From Ophiura sarsii (taxonomy: Eukaryota > Echinodermata > Ophiuroidea > Amphilepidida > Ophiuridae), in contig CM069443.1 in NCBI GenBank assembly GCA_035610835.1, forward strand, positions 55,817,266 through 55,881,265: a DNA stretch of 64,000 bases, given 5' to 3'. The notes under the pieces were generated by a model. That model searched no databases. It was not told the DNA's origin and worked only from the letters and a program-made list of their open reading frames with translations. Both the position numbers and the translations under genes were made by a program. Of this stretch, positions 35,401-48,855 are shown in pieces; the stretch's first letter is position 1, and each line of letters opens with the position of its first letter.

Positions 35401-38400
35401 TATTGAAGATGAATGCAATAGTTCACCTAGTATCATTACAAATATTATTAGCAATGTGTGTGCAATACATTTGAAAATTAATTTTCGATAATTGATTTGT
35501 GATTTTATACCTTAGACCACGATCAATAAAATAGCGTACTTAGTTTGCAGTTTTTATAACTATGTATCTAATAATGCATATATTCAAAATTAACATGCAA
35601 CCCATTTAAAACAGGTCACCATAACGTGTCCAATAAGATAGGTTTTAATTTGACACCATATAACTACTATCCCTTCTATTATTCAGACTGTAACAATTAA
35701 AATATAGAAATAAAACACCAACACTATTTTTGATATACTTTTCATGTCATCATGGTTTCAAGTTGTCATATCTTCCAAGGCACAATTCAATGTACAGGGT
35801 GTCCCAGAAGTTTCGATACCATTTTAAATCTTTATATCCCTGGTAAAATAGTTCGCAGTATACATTTTGGTTAAAAATCACCACCAATAGAATCAGGGAG
35901 GTCATGACTATACTTCACGCAACAAGCCATGGGTGTTCTTCAAGGTTAATTTGAATAAACATGAAACAAATAAGTAAGAGCCATCTGTGGCCTTTTAGAT
36001 GATTTGGTAATTTTAGGTGGTAGTTAGTACGTATATAAGTATTACGTATATGTGAAAAACCCAACTTCTGAAAAAATTGAGGCCTCCCTTCATGAAGGAT
36101 CTCTTAGTGCCCCTTTAATTGCGGCGGAACAATGGTTCTTCTGAACAGATCGAGTATTTCTGAGATATAAAATTGTGTTAAGCGCTGTGTTCTCTGTAGA
36201 GCACTATACAATTGTTGTTAATATTAAGTGTTTTCTATTGAGTTGCATGTGGATAACTACATTTAAAGCAAAGTAGATAGCACTATTTCTTTATTCATGT
36301 TAGCTGGATACGACATTTGGGATTCATAGATTTGAATAGATTGTTCAATTCCAAGGACAATTAGATGTATTCACTGTATTTCCTGTTGAAAGAAAGACCT
36401 TCGAAATAATAATAATAGTCTCTAATAAGTCTCCTAACTGAAGTCATACATGGATGATGACATTTAAAGAAGGTCTGATGTTCCGGGTGACCAGCAGTCC
36501 ATTTTGTAATTCGCATTACGGAATGACTCCATTCGTTAACTATCCTTCAAATGATTAATGTCAAATATGTTCATGTCTGTCGCTTGAATCGTAGCATTAA
36601 CTTCAGTCTACCGACGCGAACGCGGGCGAGAAATCAGTAAATTACTAGTTAAAGTTACAGGGGTTTTGCATCCTCCTATTCCCATAAATTTAGTTCAATC
36701 GAAATATGAGCCATTCCTCATATCATTTTACGGCGGACTAGTTTTGAAGACGCCGTTTCGCCCTACGACTATTAATGCAGACATACACAAAGACGCTTTT
36801 TCGTTTTACGACTGCTAGTGCAGATATATTAAGGCATCCAGAGTGCCATAATGAATCAAAATGCATCAAAATTGAATTTCTCAACCATTAAATTACCAAC
36901 GAAATACACAAGCATATGTGTATTCTACATACTTAGGCCTATATTTATATCAGAGAAAAGATTTGGTTTGAAGCCGCCGAAGTTCCAATATATATCTTGA
37001 ATAGTTTATCTTATCGCAGTATGGCAAATGACAACAAAATTAAGGCGTCTGTGGGTATTAATCATGCTACGTGTCAATGTCACTGTTTCAAACTGCGGAG
37101 CCCGTCACCCTCACTCATGTTACAATATACATGATATACAGATTTTAGAACAAAAGTCGTGAATACTCGTGATATACCGATAATTAACCGTTGCAAACAT
37201 ATTTTGTGTCCTTCGAATATCAAAATGCAATTCTTGTTAACCAGTAGCTAGTGATGTGAAAAGCACTTAGCATTAATGTATCTGGGCAATACCAGATATG
37301 CATATAAAATACAACGTAATTAGATAGTAAGATATGGAAAGACTTTTGGGATTTCTAAGATATTCATAAAAATATTGTTTTGCTGAATTATTTCCTGTTA
37401 AAACCCCTGGAAACGCAGGACATCTTTAATCCACTTCGAACACACTTTATGGACATACTTCAAACACACGTTTATGGACATAAAGCACTCATGGGGGAAT
37501 TTAAACATCAGCATTAAGCTAGGAGAATAAGAGAGTTAAAAATGTTGATGATGCTATTGAGAAGGACCGATGGATTACTCAGATTGTTATCCTAAAGAAA
37601 TTGTAATACAATACATTAATGCAAGGAACGTCAAGGGAATTGTATAGCTGCCGCATAATGGAATTCCAATTTAACAACTTCGAACAACATTAATATTGTT
37701 GTGTTCTTCGGAACACTAGTCATATCAATCAAAGGAGTGTCACAAACAGGTTATCTATATCCATTCTTTATCCAAGTATTAATTGGGGAGAGATGTTGTC
37801 GAGCCCAGATTCAGTAACACTGATTACCACTTCATCATTATGATCACACTTACATTATATACAAATATGCAAATCAATAACCTGGACATAAAATGGGTAA
37901 ATATGCTAATCAGCTCGTAAATAAAATATGCGCCCATGACCTCCACGGGCGAGGACAGGTTCTGCCCTTTACGATCACGGGCTATGGCATTGAGCCCGGA
38001 GAGGCTGCGGGCACACATACAACAGTATGGGCATTGCACCAATGAGAATAAGGTATTAGCTAAATGTAGGATCTCAACAATATGTTAAACGAAACTTTAT
38101 AATGCCGAAAACAATTGTTTTAATTGAGTGATTATTGGAATCTTAAGTCAGAAGCGGTGCAGAACCTGATTGCAAATATACCTGTCAGTCACCCGACACA
38201 TATTAATAAACCCTATACATTTTGTACCTGTCCACGTATTATGATGCTATCACACACAAATTTACCCAGTGCATCTGGAAAAATTGTAAACCGGTGGGTA
38301 AGAAGCAAACGTTATTACGTACTACGTTTGGGATAGTTAAAATGTACTTCATGTATATCACTTCAATTTTATGTCGTTATAACGTTATATGGCCAGCTAT

Positions 38401-38853
38401 CAGGGCAATCCTGAATACAGATAGGAAAATGAGTACAAGTTCTGTACATACATACATACAAGGTTTATAAAAAAGTTGTAAATTTAAGAGAAAAAAACTC
38501 GATGTTCTGATATCCATCTAGGCTTTGTTAGTACAGACAATCTCGTAAGGGCTCATACTCTAGATTTCGGTAAGCTACTGTTGCTGAAAATGTAGATGTT
38601 TTGAGATTTAAGTCAAACTTGATGCAGGTTGAGGTAATCAATTCAAATGCTGTTCAGATAACGTAACTTATTAGTACGAAATGCAATTAAAAGTAGAACA
38701 ATTATGTTTAAAATGATCTCCATAATGGTTTGTATTCTTCATTATACAGTCATAACAATAGTATTATTATAGTATTGTTATTAACATGATCAATATGGTG
38801 ATGGACCATATTTCGTACGGTTCATTGCCAGCCTGTTTACAATGAATACTTAA

Positions 38854-39083
38854 CAATTTTCACGCGACAGGCGTCCGCAGACGACATTCCAAAACTTCAA
38901 AAAATGTTTCAAAAATGTCAAAAATGTTGAATTCCATTACCATATTTGGAATCACCATGAGAAATGCATTAAAAGAATATGAAACATGCCTAGTACTGGT
39001 TCAGTAATTTTTAAAAGTTGGGAAGGTTATTGAAAAATCTGTTTTGTATAATAATGATAAAACTTATAGACGCATGGAAAGTG
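38854..39083. mobile_element. CACTTTCCACGCGG-family MITE, copy C
   Basis: TTAA at 38850-38853 and 39084-39087; the internal word 'catgagaaatgcattaaaag' is shared with the family. Confidence 0.75.
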
Positions 39084-40075
39084 TTAATAGAATTATAATG
39101 CGTTTAAACCTTTTTGTAAACATCAATACGAATCAACCGAATCAATTATTCTATCATAAACACGCTATAAAATATTATTGATCCAAAACGTTGCACAGAT
39201 TTCAGATGTACCACCTTGCAACGCAATCACAACAGCTACTTAGAAATCAATATGGCTATTTACGGTTATAAGGAATTCCGCCGGTTTGGAGATGACCTCA
39301 CCTGGGCATTTATTAATGTATTTGGTATTGTGGACTGCAGGTATTGCCATTTCCGCCGGACGCGTTTCTCAAGTAGTACACGATACGTTTTACCTGCAGC
39401 GATTTATATAACTTAATCGAAATCATGTGACTGCACGTGTTTCATTAATGATTTGTAATGAAATTTCATTTACTAGTAATTCAGTGATGTGTTTATGATA
39501 ATCTACATTTAATATTTGTGTAAGGCTGATATAACGCATAGCGTACATGTACGTTTACAGACTTGGAGAATTATATAATTATTAGTCTAGACTCGTATTT
39601 TCGATGACCCGTCAGTCATGAATCATGAAACAATCTTTGAAGTTTAAAAGTTTGTTTCATGACTGAACAAATCAAAAACCAATCTGATTGTTTATATTTG
39701 TAGAAGTACATTCATATCCTAAGTCAATATAAATTTACAGAATTTCTGTCTACAGTGTGAAATCTGAATACAGAATAAAGGTCCAATTACAGAGTAACAG
39801 TATCTGAGTAAATTTGACGTATGTTGATAGTCATCATTATTTGATTGTTATGTAGTAACGTCTGTAGCATAAACGTCGGTATGTAACAAATCACCCTTTA
39901 ATGGTGAATAACTTTTCATATGTTAGATGTTTCTAGATACTTCAGATATTAGTTTTAACAGTCCGGCAACTTTAAAATGATTCAATTTGTCATTGTTCAT
40001 CTCTGGTTGATCACAAATCAAAACACTTTTTTTCTGTCAGGCTTCCAGCATCCGTCACTATGCAATACACCTAAC

Positions 40076-40161
40076 CATATAATTTCCAAGCTTTATCAGG
40101 ATTAGTCATTAGAGCCATTATGTTTGCGGCAACACACGCTCTATCAACAGTAAAAGGAGCA
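40076..40161 (-). pseudogene. Exon-like segment, copy C
   Basis: Same length as in B, coding for APFTVDRACVAANIMALMTN followed by PDKAWKLY, with acceptor- and donor-like borders conserved. The number of replacement changes against B argues against strong selection. Confidence 0.25.
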
Positions 40162-41345
40162 CTGTTAATTGAAAGCAGTGATTTTGATCTACGTAAAATA
40201 AGCCAAATCTCAAAGAAAAACTAGTATATAACCAAATAACAGTCAACACCGTTATTGTGACGCGTCATTTGGTTTGTAGAGATGGTTTTTTACATACGTC
40301 ACCTTTCTCAAGTTTGTGTAAAGTAAATGATGCAGTTCGGACTGACATGTGCAGCATGACTTAGGCTGTGTTTCAAAACTCAAGTTGTTTTCCTCAGGGC
40401 AGCATGTCTGCTATAATGTGAAAGTGAGAGAACGCCAGTAATGTTTAGCGGTAAATTAGATGAATGGTGTTATATGGTAGCCTGGGAATAGGGAAATGTA
40501 CCTTAAAGATAGTGTGGGATAAGGGAACACGGGAAACTGGGACATATTTATCAGTTGTGTCTTGTTTGAGTGTACTATCGGCGATAAACATTCGTCCTAC
40601 ACAGCTCAGCCTCAGACTATATTATTGATTCTCTTGTAATAATATTTACGTGTCTAACAGAAATATTAATCATATAACAATTGCGAGGATCGCTTTAAAC
40701 TGGGTATTATTGTTGGGCTTTGTAATCAATAATATATCAGTAAGATACTACTTTATTATAAACACATTTGGCCGTATTCTCGTACATTTAAACGCGATTT
40801 AAAAACAAACACGCTGACTCGCTTTATGGTGTATTGAGTAAGTTTAAATGGCGTTTAACTAAACATTTGCACCAAGTGCACGTCGTGATTTTCTTATTGC
40901 AACGCCATGGCCCATATGATGGGTGCATTTCGAGTTGTACAATATAGATGCAGAATAGACGTACATTTGATGCATTCTATTCATATTATTATTGAATAAA
41001 TACTACTCCATACAATGGCACGCTTCAAGGTCTTTTCTGGAGACGATATTCTTTGTGTATGAAAACGGTTTTGTCAAACATCCCGTCCTGTCTGAAAGAT
41101 AAACTTGCGTTTAACTTAAACATGACTTTGTTTACAGATAGTTTTCGACTAAAACCGCGTTGAATATGAGAATAAGGCCCGTTAGGTTCTAGAAAATTAT
41201 ACATAGTCGTAAAACAAACAAAAAACCTTTCTCTTTATGTGTGTGCTTTAACAGTCGTAATGCGAAAAGGCGTCTTCAAAGCTAGTCCGTCGTGAAATGA
41301 TACGTGGAATAGCTCATATTTCGATTGAACTAAATTTATTGGAAG

Positions 41346-42161
41346 TAAGAGCTATTATTAAACCAATAAAAATAGTAATCTACTGATTACTCGACGGTTT
41401 GCGCGTGGCCGGGTAGACCGAAGTTAATTTTACGTATTCAAACTACAGGCATGACAGTAATTGACGTTAATCACCTGAAGTTAAGCGAATATTGATGGAA
41501 TCATTCCGCAATGCGTTGGCATGAGAGTTCAGACAGAATTTCTGTAGATGGCAATCATGTATGACAGTTAAGCGACTAGTACAATTACAATTATTATACG
41601 GTATATACCCAAGGTGTTTCCATATAAATACAGTATATACAACTCAATTACCCTTCAACTTGAACATTTATTCAAGTTTATGAATCCCAAATGTTTCTTT
41701 CAGCTTAATAGAAGTCATACCTTACCTAAAATATATTTATCCGTTTGCATTTTTCAATAGGAAACATTTCATCGATAAATTAAAAAAACCAGTACCCAGT
41801 ATCATACTGAATATGATAAAAATATCATATATAAAAATGATAATCAAAGACCTGGGAGTGTAGCAGCTCGGGGAGCATGATAAACTACTATTCAATTAAA
41901 ATAAATAAAAGGATATTCCTAGAAAATTGCAGAACGTATAATACTGTATGGATGTAAAACACCGGAAGTCGGTAAACTGCTTTATATTAAATTATATATA
42001 ATATAAAATAATATATAATTTGATTTATTCAGTTTCCTCTTGTATCACTTTATGCGATCCCTACCGTGTTTGGCCACTTGTTTTATGTTAATGTGTTATG
42101 TGTAGATTGTAAAACTCCGTCGCTTACACTTACCTCTGGTTCAACTTGCCGTTTACCAGCA
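41346..42161. other. Unique AT-rich spacer
   Basis: No gene. 'tgtaaaacaccg' occurs at about 41955 and 42299 with a variant near 42109, flanking the tRNA-like sequence. 41990-42025 is a TATA-rich stretch. Confidence 0.6.
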
Positions 42162-42231
42162 GGACCGGTGGCTCAGTGGGTAAAGCACCTGGCTAGTGTC
42201 AGGAGACCGGGGTTCAAATCCCCGCCGGTGA
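42162..42231 (+). repeat. tRNA-like sequence (Thr-AGT-like), pseudogene or SINE head
   Basis: Clear box A (TGGCTCAGTGG) and box B (GGTTCAAATCC). The T stem CGGGG/CCCCG is perfect, and the acceptor pairs at 5 of 7 positions. The anticodon arm CCTGG-ctagtg-TCAGG has a 6-nt loop or only 4 bp of stem, so it is not a normal tRNA. If the loop is taken as CTAGTGT the anticodon would be AGT. Flanking 'tgtaaaacaccg' direct repeats suggest a mobile origin. Confidence 0.55.
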
Positions 42232-42328
42232 TTGTCCTTGCTTATTTTTCATTGGACATTCTCCGGTGTTTGTTTATATTTGTTGTTATGTTGTATATTG
42301 TAAAACACCGTAGGTTGGTAAACGTTTA

Positions 42329-42545
42329 AGAGCACGACAAATGTTTAGAAGTAAGGAACACTGAAAACTAATTTACTCACTGATGTAAACTAGAACCTAA
42401 GAGCTCCAACTATGAACGCGCTATGAAGCCATGATTGTGTGCATAATTAGTCTATGGGTACCGAGACAAATTGGAGACCAGAATTAGAAGAAAAAACCCG
42501 CAAATGCATTGTGGTGGTGTCATTAAAATCTTCTTTGGGCATGCT
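42329..42545 (-). mobile_element. Partial copy of the CAAAGAAGATTTT MITE
   Basis: Inverted relative of 50238-50460; it carries the terminus 'aaaatcttctttg' and the internal 'gaacctaagagctccaac'. One end only. Confidence 0.65.
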
Positions 42546-42559
42546 TTCTCCTCTTTAGA

Positions 42560-44380
42560 TTGAAAGAAATCGGTGAAAATCGACAAACAAACAAAATAAA
42601 CGTAAAATCCAATCCGGCTATTGATGGAATTATTTGCCCATTTGCCATACAAATCATACATCCCTTATTGCGTTTGTGCCAATCAATTCTAGAGTATATT
42701 CGTTTCACTACACGACAAAATAGCTTCCTTCCAAAACTACGGATGTTATGATACAAAAAATTGAATCCACAGAATTACTCCATCAAAATGGGGAAGTAGG
42801 ATTATCAGCGACTTGATTTGAATTAAGCACTATAATTTCAGAGCATTTATAACCGCAGATACTATAGTAAAACCATATAACTATTGATAAACCTATGTGT
42901 TCACTGAAAATCCTGTAAATAGTTTCAATTTTTCCGTATTGTGGTTATGGAAACATGGAAATTGTGTTACCCAATTTATATATATGATATTCAGATATTG
43001 ATTCAGGAGATTGTATTGTTCTCCCAACATAACATGCACGTCTACTAAAAGTGGATATCACACTCGTGTTTTAAAAGGCGTATAAGGGTATTTAATTCTA
43101 AAAGTTTTCACGGAAAGACGATGTACGGACGTGACAGAACAGCGATGTACACGCGTAATTTTTTTGCTTAGACTGACAAATGGAACAAAAATCGGGGAAA
43201 ATTTATTGTTATGTCTACTGTCAGTCGGCCTGATATTATACTGCTCATAATTGTATCACTCTATTGTGAACGAAGGATTCAATTAGTTTATGACGTAATG
43301 TTAACACGCGTAATTACCTTATACTATGTACAATGCATGTATAACTCGCACACTGTCTGGAAAATACGATTAGGTTATTCAGCGATATTATTTCAAATAA
43401 TAATAGAGTATGCTAATTGCGTTGAAGGTACACAATTAACCTATCAGTATGGTACTTTGCTGTGGTCTCAACCTGCATTTTAAATGGTAAAGACGATATA
43501 ATCAAAATGTTGCTGTGACATTACCATATTATTTCCTATAGTTTGATCAGTTCCAAATAGGCGAAGCCTCCTTACAGCAGCGAATGAATACAGAAGGTTG
43601 TAGGCGCACATGAACGCAACAAGCTCACTGCCGACCGTATGCGTGACGCGTGCGTGTGTCCAAAATCGCGCGTGTATGTTCAAATTCATGCGCGTTCGCT
43701 TGGATTACTTTTGCGCGCGGAGAGTTAGCAACCGTATTATATCTCGCCATTTTGGAACTTATTGAACTATAGGACCTAAACCATACTATTGAGGTATGCT
43801 TCCGTATAATAGGCTATCATCGCAATTCACCATCGAAGTGATTATGTAACTCCCTGGTAACTGGATCACGCACCTTTATGTATACAAGCACACCATTGAC
43901 TTTATGTGGCGATCATTTCGATCAGTGTCAGGACTCAATCAAAAGCGTGCTCCATCTGTTGCTATAGTGATAATCGGTTTAAATGTAAACACTTCATACT
44001 GAATTGCTATAATATTGATATTTCTGTTAGACAGGTAAATATGATTAGAAGACAATAATATAGTCTGAGGTTGAGTTGTGTAGGAAGACCTTTGTTATTA
44101 TCGATATTAAACGTAACCAAGACACAACTGTTTATGTCCCAGTTTCCCGGGTTCCCGTATCACACACTATCTATAAGGTACATTTCCCTATTCCCGAGTT
44201 TCCGCATCGCAAGATTCCTCCACTGTTATTATTGTCACAGCAACACTTTTATTAATATAAGCGTAGATTACCGTACTGATATGTACATTGAACATTACCA
44301 CACCACCAGCGCAATTATTATACTATTTTAAATAGTTTTGGGTATACGGGTATCCATGTACTATAATACACGTGTTATTA
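42560..44380. other. Diverged duplicated DNA, 53-58 kb relative, with inverted segments
   Basis: 42980-43260 is an inverted relative of 44390-44830 and 53440-53820 (shared words 'gggagaacaatacaatc', 'gatatccactt', 'agactgacatagaca'). 43960-44210 is the complement of the unit segment at 18600-18900 / 52850-53070. A 90-codon frame at 43211-43483 overlaps the inverted copy and is not conserved. No gene supported. Confidence 0.6.
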
Positions 44381-44483
44381 ATATTATATCACAAATTGAT
44401 TGAATACTTCACTGACAGATATATAACATTATAATCAGTTTCAGACAGACTGACATAGACATAATAATGAAAGCAGTGCAATC

Positions 44484-44515
44484 GGGGAGGGGCGGGGGGA
44501 AGGGGAGGGGGTGGG
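44484..44515 (+). other. G-quadruplex-prone tract
   Basis: Six runs of 3-6 G separated by 1-2 bases within 32 bp. The paralog at 53505-53517 is instead a pure G13 run. Confidence 0.8.
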
Positions 44516-44829
44516 CATATGCAAGTTGGGTATCATGGGCCTTCGGAGTGCAACCTCCCCTAAATGAATATTTTTCATCACATTTCTCCTGGTTTTTTTT
44601 ACCATTGTTTAAACTAAATACATTGTCCAAGTTTTGCACATTCCCTTGTTTCTCTCCCATTTAGATGGTATTCTAAGCAAGTCGTACACGCGTTCATCGC
44701 CGTCGCGTGAAAACATTTAACGTACTCTTTAATACGATTTTAAAACGAGTGTGATATCCACTTAGTAATGCAAGTGCCCGCTGGGAGAACAATACAATCA
44801 CTTGAATTAATAATATAATAAGCAAGTAG

Positions 44830-47478
44830 TAACAGGTGCCGTATTGTACGGATATTTCAACTTTCCTTTATTATTAGACAGGCTATGCTTAATAACAATT
44901 ATTTAACCCCTTCTTTCCATTCCAAACTATTTATAAGATCTCAGTGAAACTATGTTTGTTGATAGTTACTTGGTTTATCTGGTCTCAAGTAGTTGTATCA
45001 TGGCAATGACCTTGGCACTAGTAAACCCTAAACATCAGTAATTTAATTGAGTTTAAGTAAAGCTTTAAATTATACGGAGGGGGCGTAATATATTTACCAT
45101 CGTGTTTTTACTGGCAAGTGTACTAGAAACCCGACAAGTGTACAATCTGGCAAATGGATCGCTCCCCACATCACCAAGGAGGTCGGGTGATATTAATCAC
45201 TGGTCAGCTTTGGTATTTCTTAAAGAAAACAACCCGATCCTTTCTCGTGCTTTCCTCTATCTGGTTCACTATTTGAGCTGTCGGCAGTACTACAATAGTT
45301 CTATTGTTAACGCGAGATAAGTAGAGAGGCGGCTCAGCAGGAGGTTAATCCCCGATCCTTTTAACAATAGAAAAAAGGATCGCGCTATCCCCACGCTTAG
45401 ATCGGTTGAGAGAAAGGGCATAAGCCCTAAAACAATTTTAATAAAAGAGAGAAAACCAAGCAACCTGATTAAATGAAGTGGGCTTAATTTGTAACTTTCC
45501 GCTTGACAATGCAACTTAAAGTATATAAAATACCGTCTCAACATATTAGTAATTCAATTGAGTAAGGAAATCTTTTCTTTGAAATAATCAAATCCAAATG
45601 CAATTATCATACATGGCAATATCCCGTCAATCTGTCAACTTTGTTGGTAATGCTGATGCTGACAGATCTGTATACGCACCTAAAACTAATCAAACGAACC
45701 TGAGAAGTAACACCATCGATAGCCGGTTTGGTTGGATTTATAGGCGCGGGATAAACGTAATCATCAAAACCTTTTGCCTATTTAGTATTGAAAGAACTCA
45801 GTGGAAACTCAGTGGAAAGAACTATTGATATCCCCGGAATAATCGGCATTCATTTCCTGAACAACCTAGTATTAACTCATAAATATTAAATTTGGTCAAT
45901 ATCATCCTTTACTTAAGTCGGCATTCGGCAATACATGTTTAATAATAAACACTTAACGACGCAGGGTATACTATACTGACTCTACTCTGCTCGTTGTGAA
46001 ATTGTATTAAAAGCAATTATGTTTGTACTGTATATCATAAATATTTTGACAAATGATTTGTATTTGTCATTTTGATAAAGTAAACTTACAGAATTTTCAG
46101 TATACATATGCCTACTAATTACAGCTAAAACACACACTTGCAAATTACGCAATCAGGTCGTATACAAAGTTGAAGTTATTACAAGTGACTGATCTGTATC
46201 ATTTTCCAAAATGCATAGACTTTTGTAAAACGGTTATTATTTTGTTTGTCGGTTACAACAGAAAAACAAACCCTATTTAGACCGAGGGTCATTTTTAAAG
46301 TTCGGTCCTCAAGTCCAACTGTTATTTTCCTATACCTCCAAATCCGCTGTACTAATTTAAAAAAGTGTAAAAGGCATACAGGCATACAAGTGGGATACTG
46401 AATGATTAGAGGACCAAATATTTTCGCGGTATGAAATAATCAGACCCGCTTTGTCATCAGAAATATCTATTGGACTTGCGAGAACTTGGGAATGACGGAT
46501 ACCCACACTTGTTATCATATTGAACCAATGATGTTGAGGCAGTTGTTGTTGTCTTGACGATACCTGATAATTGTAAATCAATGACTTTTGGCCAAGTTGT
46601 CAAACTGTCGCAATACAGATTTGCACCGGAAATGCACCGTGACAGATACGAAGAGTAGTACTTGCGAGAGTAATTGCCTTTGAATAGAGTAGTGACAAGC
46701 TATATAAAGAGAACAAGCCGGCGATTTGATTCTGAATAGAGCACAAGAGTGTACTTATCAAGTGCGTACATTTTGTTTTAGACATTGTAAAGTGAAGGTG
46801 GAAATGTAGGGTAATGAGTGTATGTTGGAACAGGTGGGCAGGACGAAAATCCCTCAGAATATCCTATCGCATAAAATCAGAGAAGCGGAAATATATAGAA
46901 CACATTATCAGCAAGTTACTTTTAGCATAAGTATGCAATCATCATCATGAAATTTCACACAAAAAACATCTTGACTGACTATTACAGGGGTTCATAAATG
47001 GTCACTAGTATAATACACCTCGCAGGTATATAACTAAAAGTGTTATAATAGCAACACTATATGGACATATTCAAATTTAAATGTGAAAATCTGTTACATT
47101 AACTTAAATTGCTGCAAGCTAAGCACCCAAATGAACCTCGTCACTGGCAAATAGCTTTTTTTATGATCAGATGCCCCATTAACTTTTGTGCGACATTTTG
47201 ACATTTTGATTACCACGTCTATAAATGGCTTTGACTGTTTGGCAAGGCGATCAAGACATTCATGAAGTACATTTTGTCTACAATGAAGCAGCTCCTGGGA
47301 TTGTAATTATACTTCCAAATGGGGGTTACAAATATCGCCGTAAAACCTTTTTTTTTTCTCGTATAAAATAAAGTTATGTTTAAAGGAACCAGAACCCCTG
47401 TCATCTGTTGCCCTATGGGTAGACAACAAACGCAACACATTTATTTGACGCATAGTTGTAGACCCTGGGGATAATTGC
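44830..47478. repeat. Diverged duplicate of 54300-58950
   Basis: Matches by eye include 45840-45960 with 55745-55860, 46560-46700 with 57960-58100 and 47160-47375 with 58715-58945. 45100-45400 is a diverged, inverted relative of the 58951 TIR-element arm (58980-59262). No gene seen. 46694 'ctatataaagag' looks TATA-like but is not kept in the duplicate (58107). Confidence 0.65.
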
Positions 47479-47704
47479 CCGTGGGGGGGGGGGGGGGGGG
47501 TACTCGCCTATACGGTATACGGGGATGTGCCGCTTTTTTGCAAACAAATCCCTAAACATGGGGTATGATTTTGCGCTGGAAAATCCCTAATAATGGGGTC
47601 ACTTTTTACAAATGGGTCTATTTTCGCGAAAATTTGCGAAAATTGGGTCTATAATGAAGCAAAATCCTTAGAAATGGGTACCGTTTTTTCTAAAATCACC
47701 TTTA
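47479..47704 (+). mobile_element. G-run-headed insertion with 12-bp TSD
   Basis: 226 bp starting CCGTGGGG with a G17 tract, then 'tactcgcctatacggtatac' and 'gggatgtgccgc', with repeated 'aaatggg' words. Flanked by direct repeats GGGGATAATTGC (47467-47478, 47705-47716). The paralog near 52270 is uninterrupted. The long TSD fits target-primed retrotransposition rather than a cut-and-paste element. No ORF. Confidence 0.7.
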
Positions 47705-47716
47705 GGGGATAATTGC

Positions 47717-48200
47717 ATACATATTATTACTTTTCTTAAGTTCGTGTCCCAGTTCGTGTAACGCAATGGTGCAATACATTGTGACATGTTCAGCACGACT
47801 GCGGTTGTAATTCCTTACTCTAGTGGTTTCCCTTATAATATGCTTATATACCTTCTATTCATATTTCAGCATTATATAGCGCCAATAATGTTTATAGTAT
47901 CAATGAATTTTTCAAAGCGAAACATGTACAAGAAACAGTTGTGTTTTCTATGAGATTCGTTTCGATGGCAGGAAAACGCCCCTGCCTCCATGTTATTAAT
48001 CATGCCTATATACGGTATATCAAATCATGGTATTGAAGCGCTAATCAACCTATACACATCCTAAGTGTCCTAAGTGAAATATTCTTTATTATAACAGTGT
48101 ATCATGTTCCTCAAGCTGCTGAACTCACAATTCTGTGATTATCATAATTTTAAAAATCAGTTTCCAGTTCTTTTCGATTGTTTAATGATGAAGTGATTAC
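47717..48200. repeat. Scrap of unit 3' part
   Basis: 47735-47900 resembles 18440-18600 and 52300-52380. Nothing coding. Confidence 0.5.
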
Positions 48201-48855
48201 TATGGAATTGCATATGGACATGATATATAACTGCCTAAAGTAAAGTAGAAATCACAATTACTTGAGCTGGATAAGACATTTGGGATTCATAGACTTGAAT
48301 AGATGTTCAATTTGAAGGACACTTAATCAAACATGGATGGCATTATAAAGAAATTCTGTATGCACTTTCTTGCCGTCCATTTTGTAATTTGCATTTACGG
48401 AATGACTCTATTAACGTCAATTATTGTCATGCCCGTAGCTTGAATCGTAACATTAATTTCAGTCTACCCACGCGAAAACAGCCGAGACATCAATCGATTA
48501 CTAGTTTTAAGGGGTTTAATATTCGCTTTTATTTCCCATAAATTTAGCTCAATTTGAAATCGGAGCCACTCCATGTATCTTTTTACGGTGGATTAGTTTT
48601 GAAGACGCCTTTTCGCTCTTCGTGACTGTTAATGCAGACATATACAGAGACGCCTTTTCGTTTTACGACTGCTAGTGCAGACAGATGAAGGCATCCATAG
48701 TGCAGTACGTCAACATGTATCAAAATCAGATTTCTCAACCACTGCATCACCAACAAAATATACAAGTTTATGTTTTATACTTATATACTTAAAGAGGTGT
48801 GAACTCTCAGGCATAGCATGTAAAACTGCTGTAACTCCTTCATTTTTCATTTAAT

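Larger units (their letters stand above)
36679..41344. mobile_element. Candidate 4.7-kb unit bounded by inverted repeats (copy C)
   Basis: Uninterrupted version of 14534-20640: left repeat 36679-36830, right repeat 41228-41344. It contains the shared ORF region (stop in frame), a CACTTTCCACGCGG MITE (38854-39083), the exon-like segment (40076-40161) and the GGGCCGTATTC element (40771-41174). Confidence 0.5.
33099..41345. repeat. Tandem-unit copy C
   Basis: It begins at the equivalent of 4383 and ends at the outer edge of the right inverted repeat (41344). It contains a private insertion of about 60 bp with (caaa)n at 33296-33362. The conserved island, splice-donor word, L2-like tail, inverted-repeat ends, exon-like segment and TIR element are all present. 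No intact gene. Confidence 0.85.

Noticed and set aside
43211..43483. 90-codon ORF with hydrophobic stretches
   Set aside because: Overlaps an inverted repeat copy and is not open in relatives at 44.4 and 53.4 kb.
46690..46706. TATA-box-like TATATAAAGAG
   Set aside because: Not kept in the duplicate near 58107 and no downstream gene.
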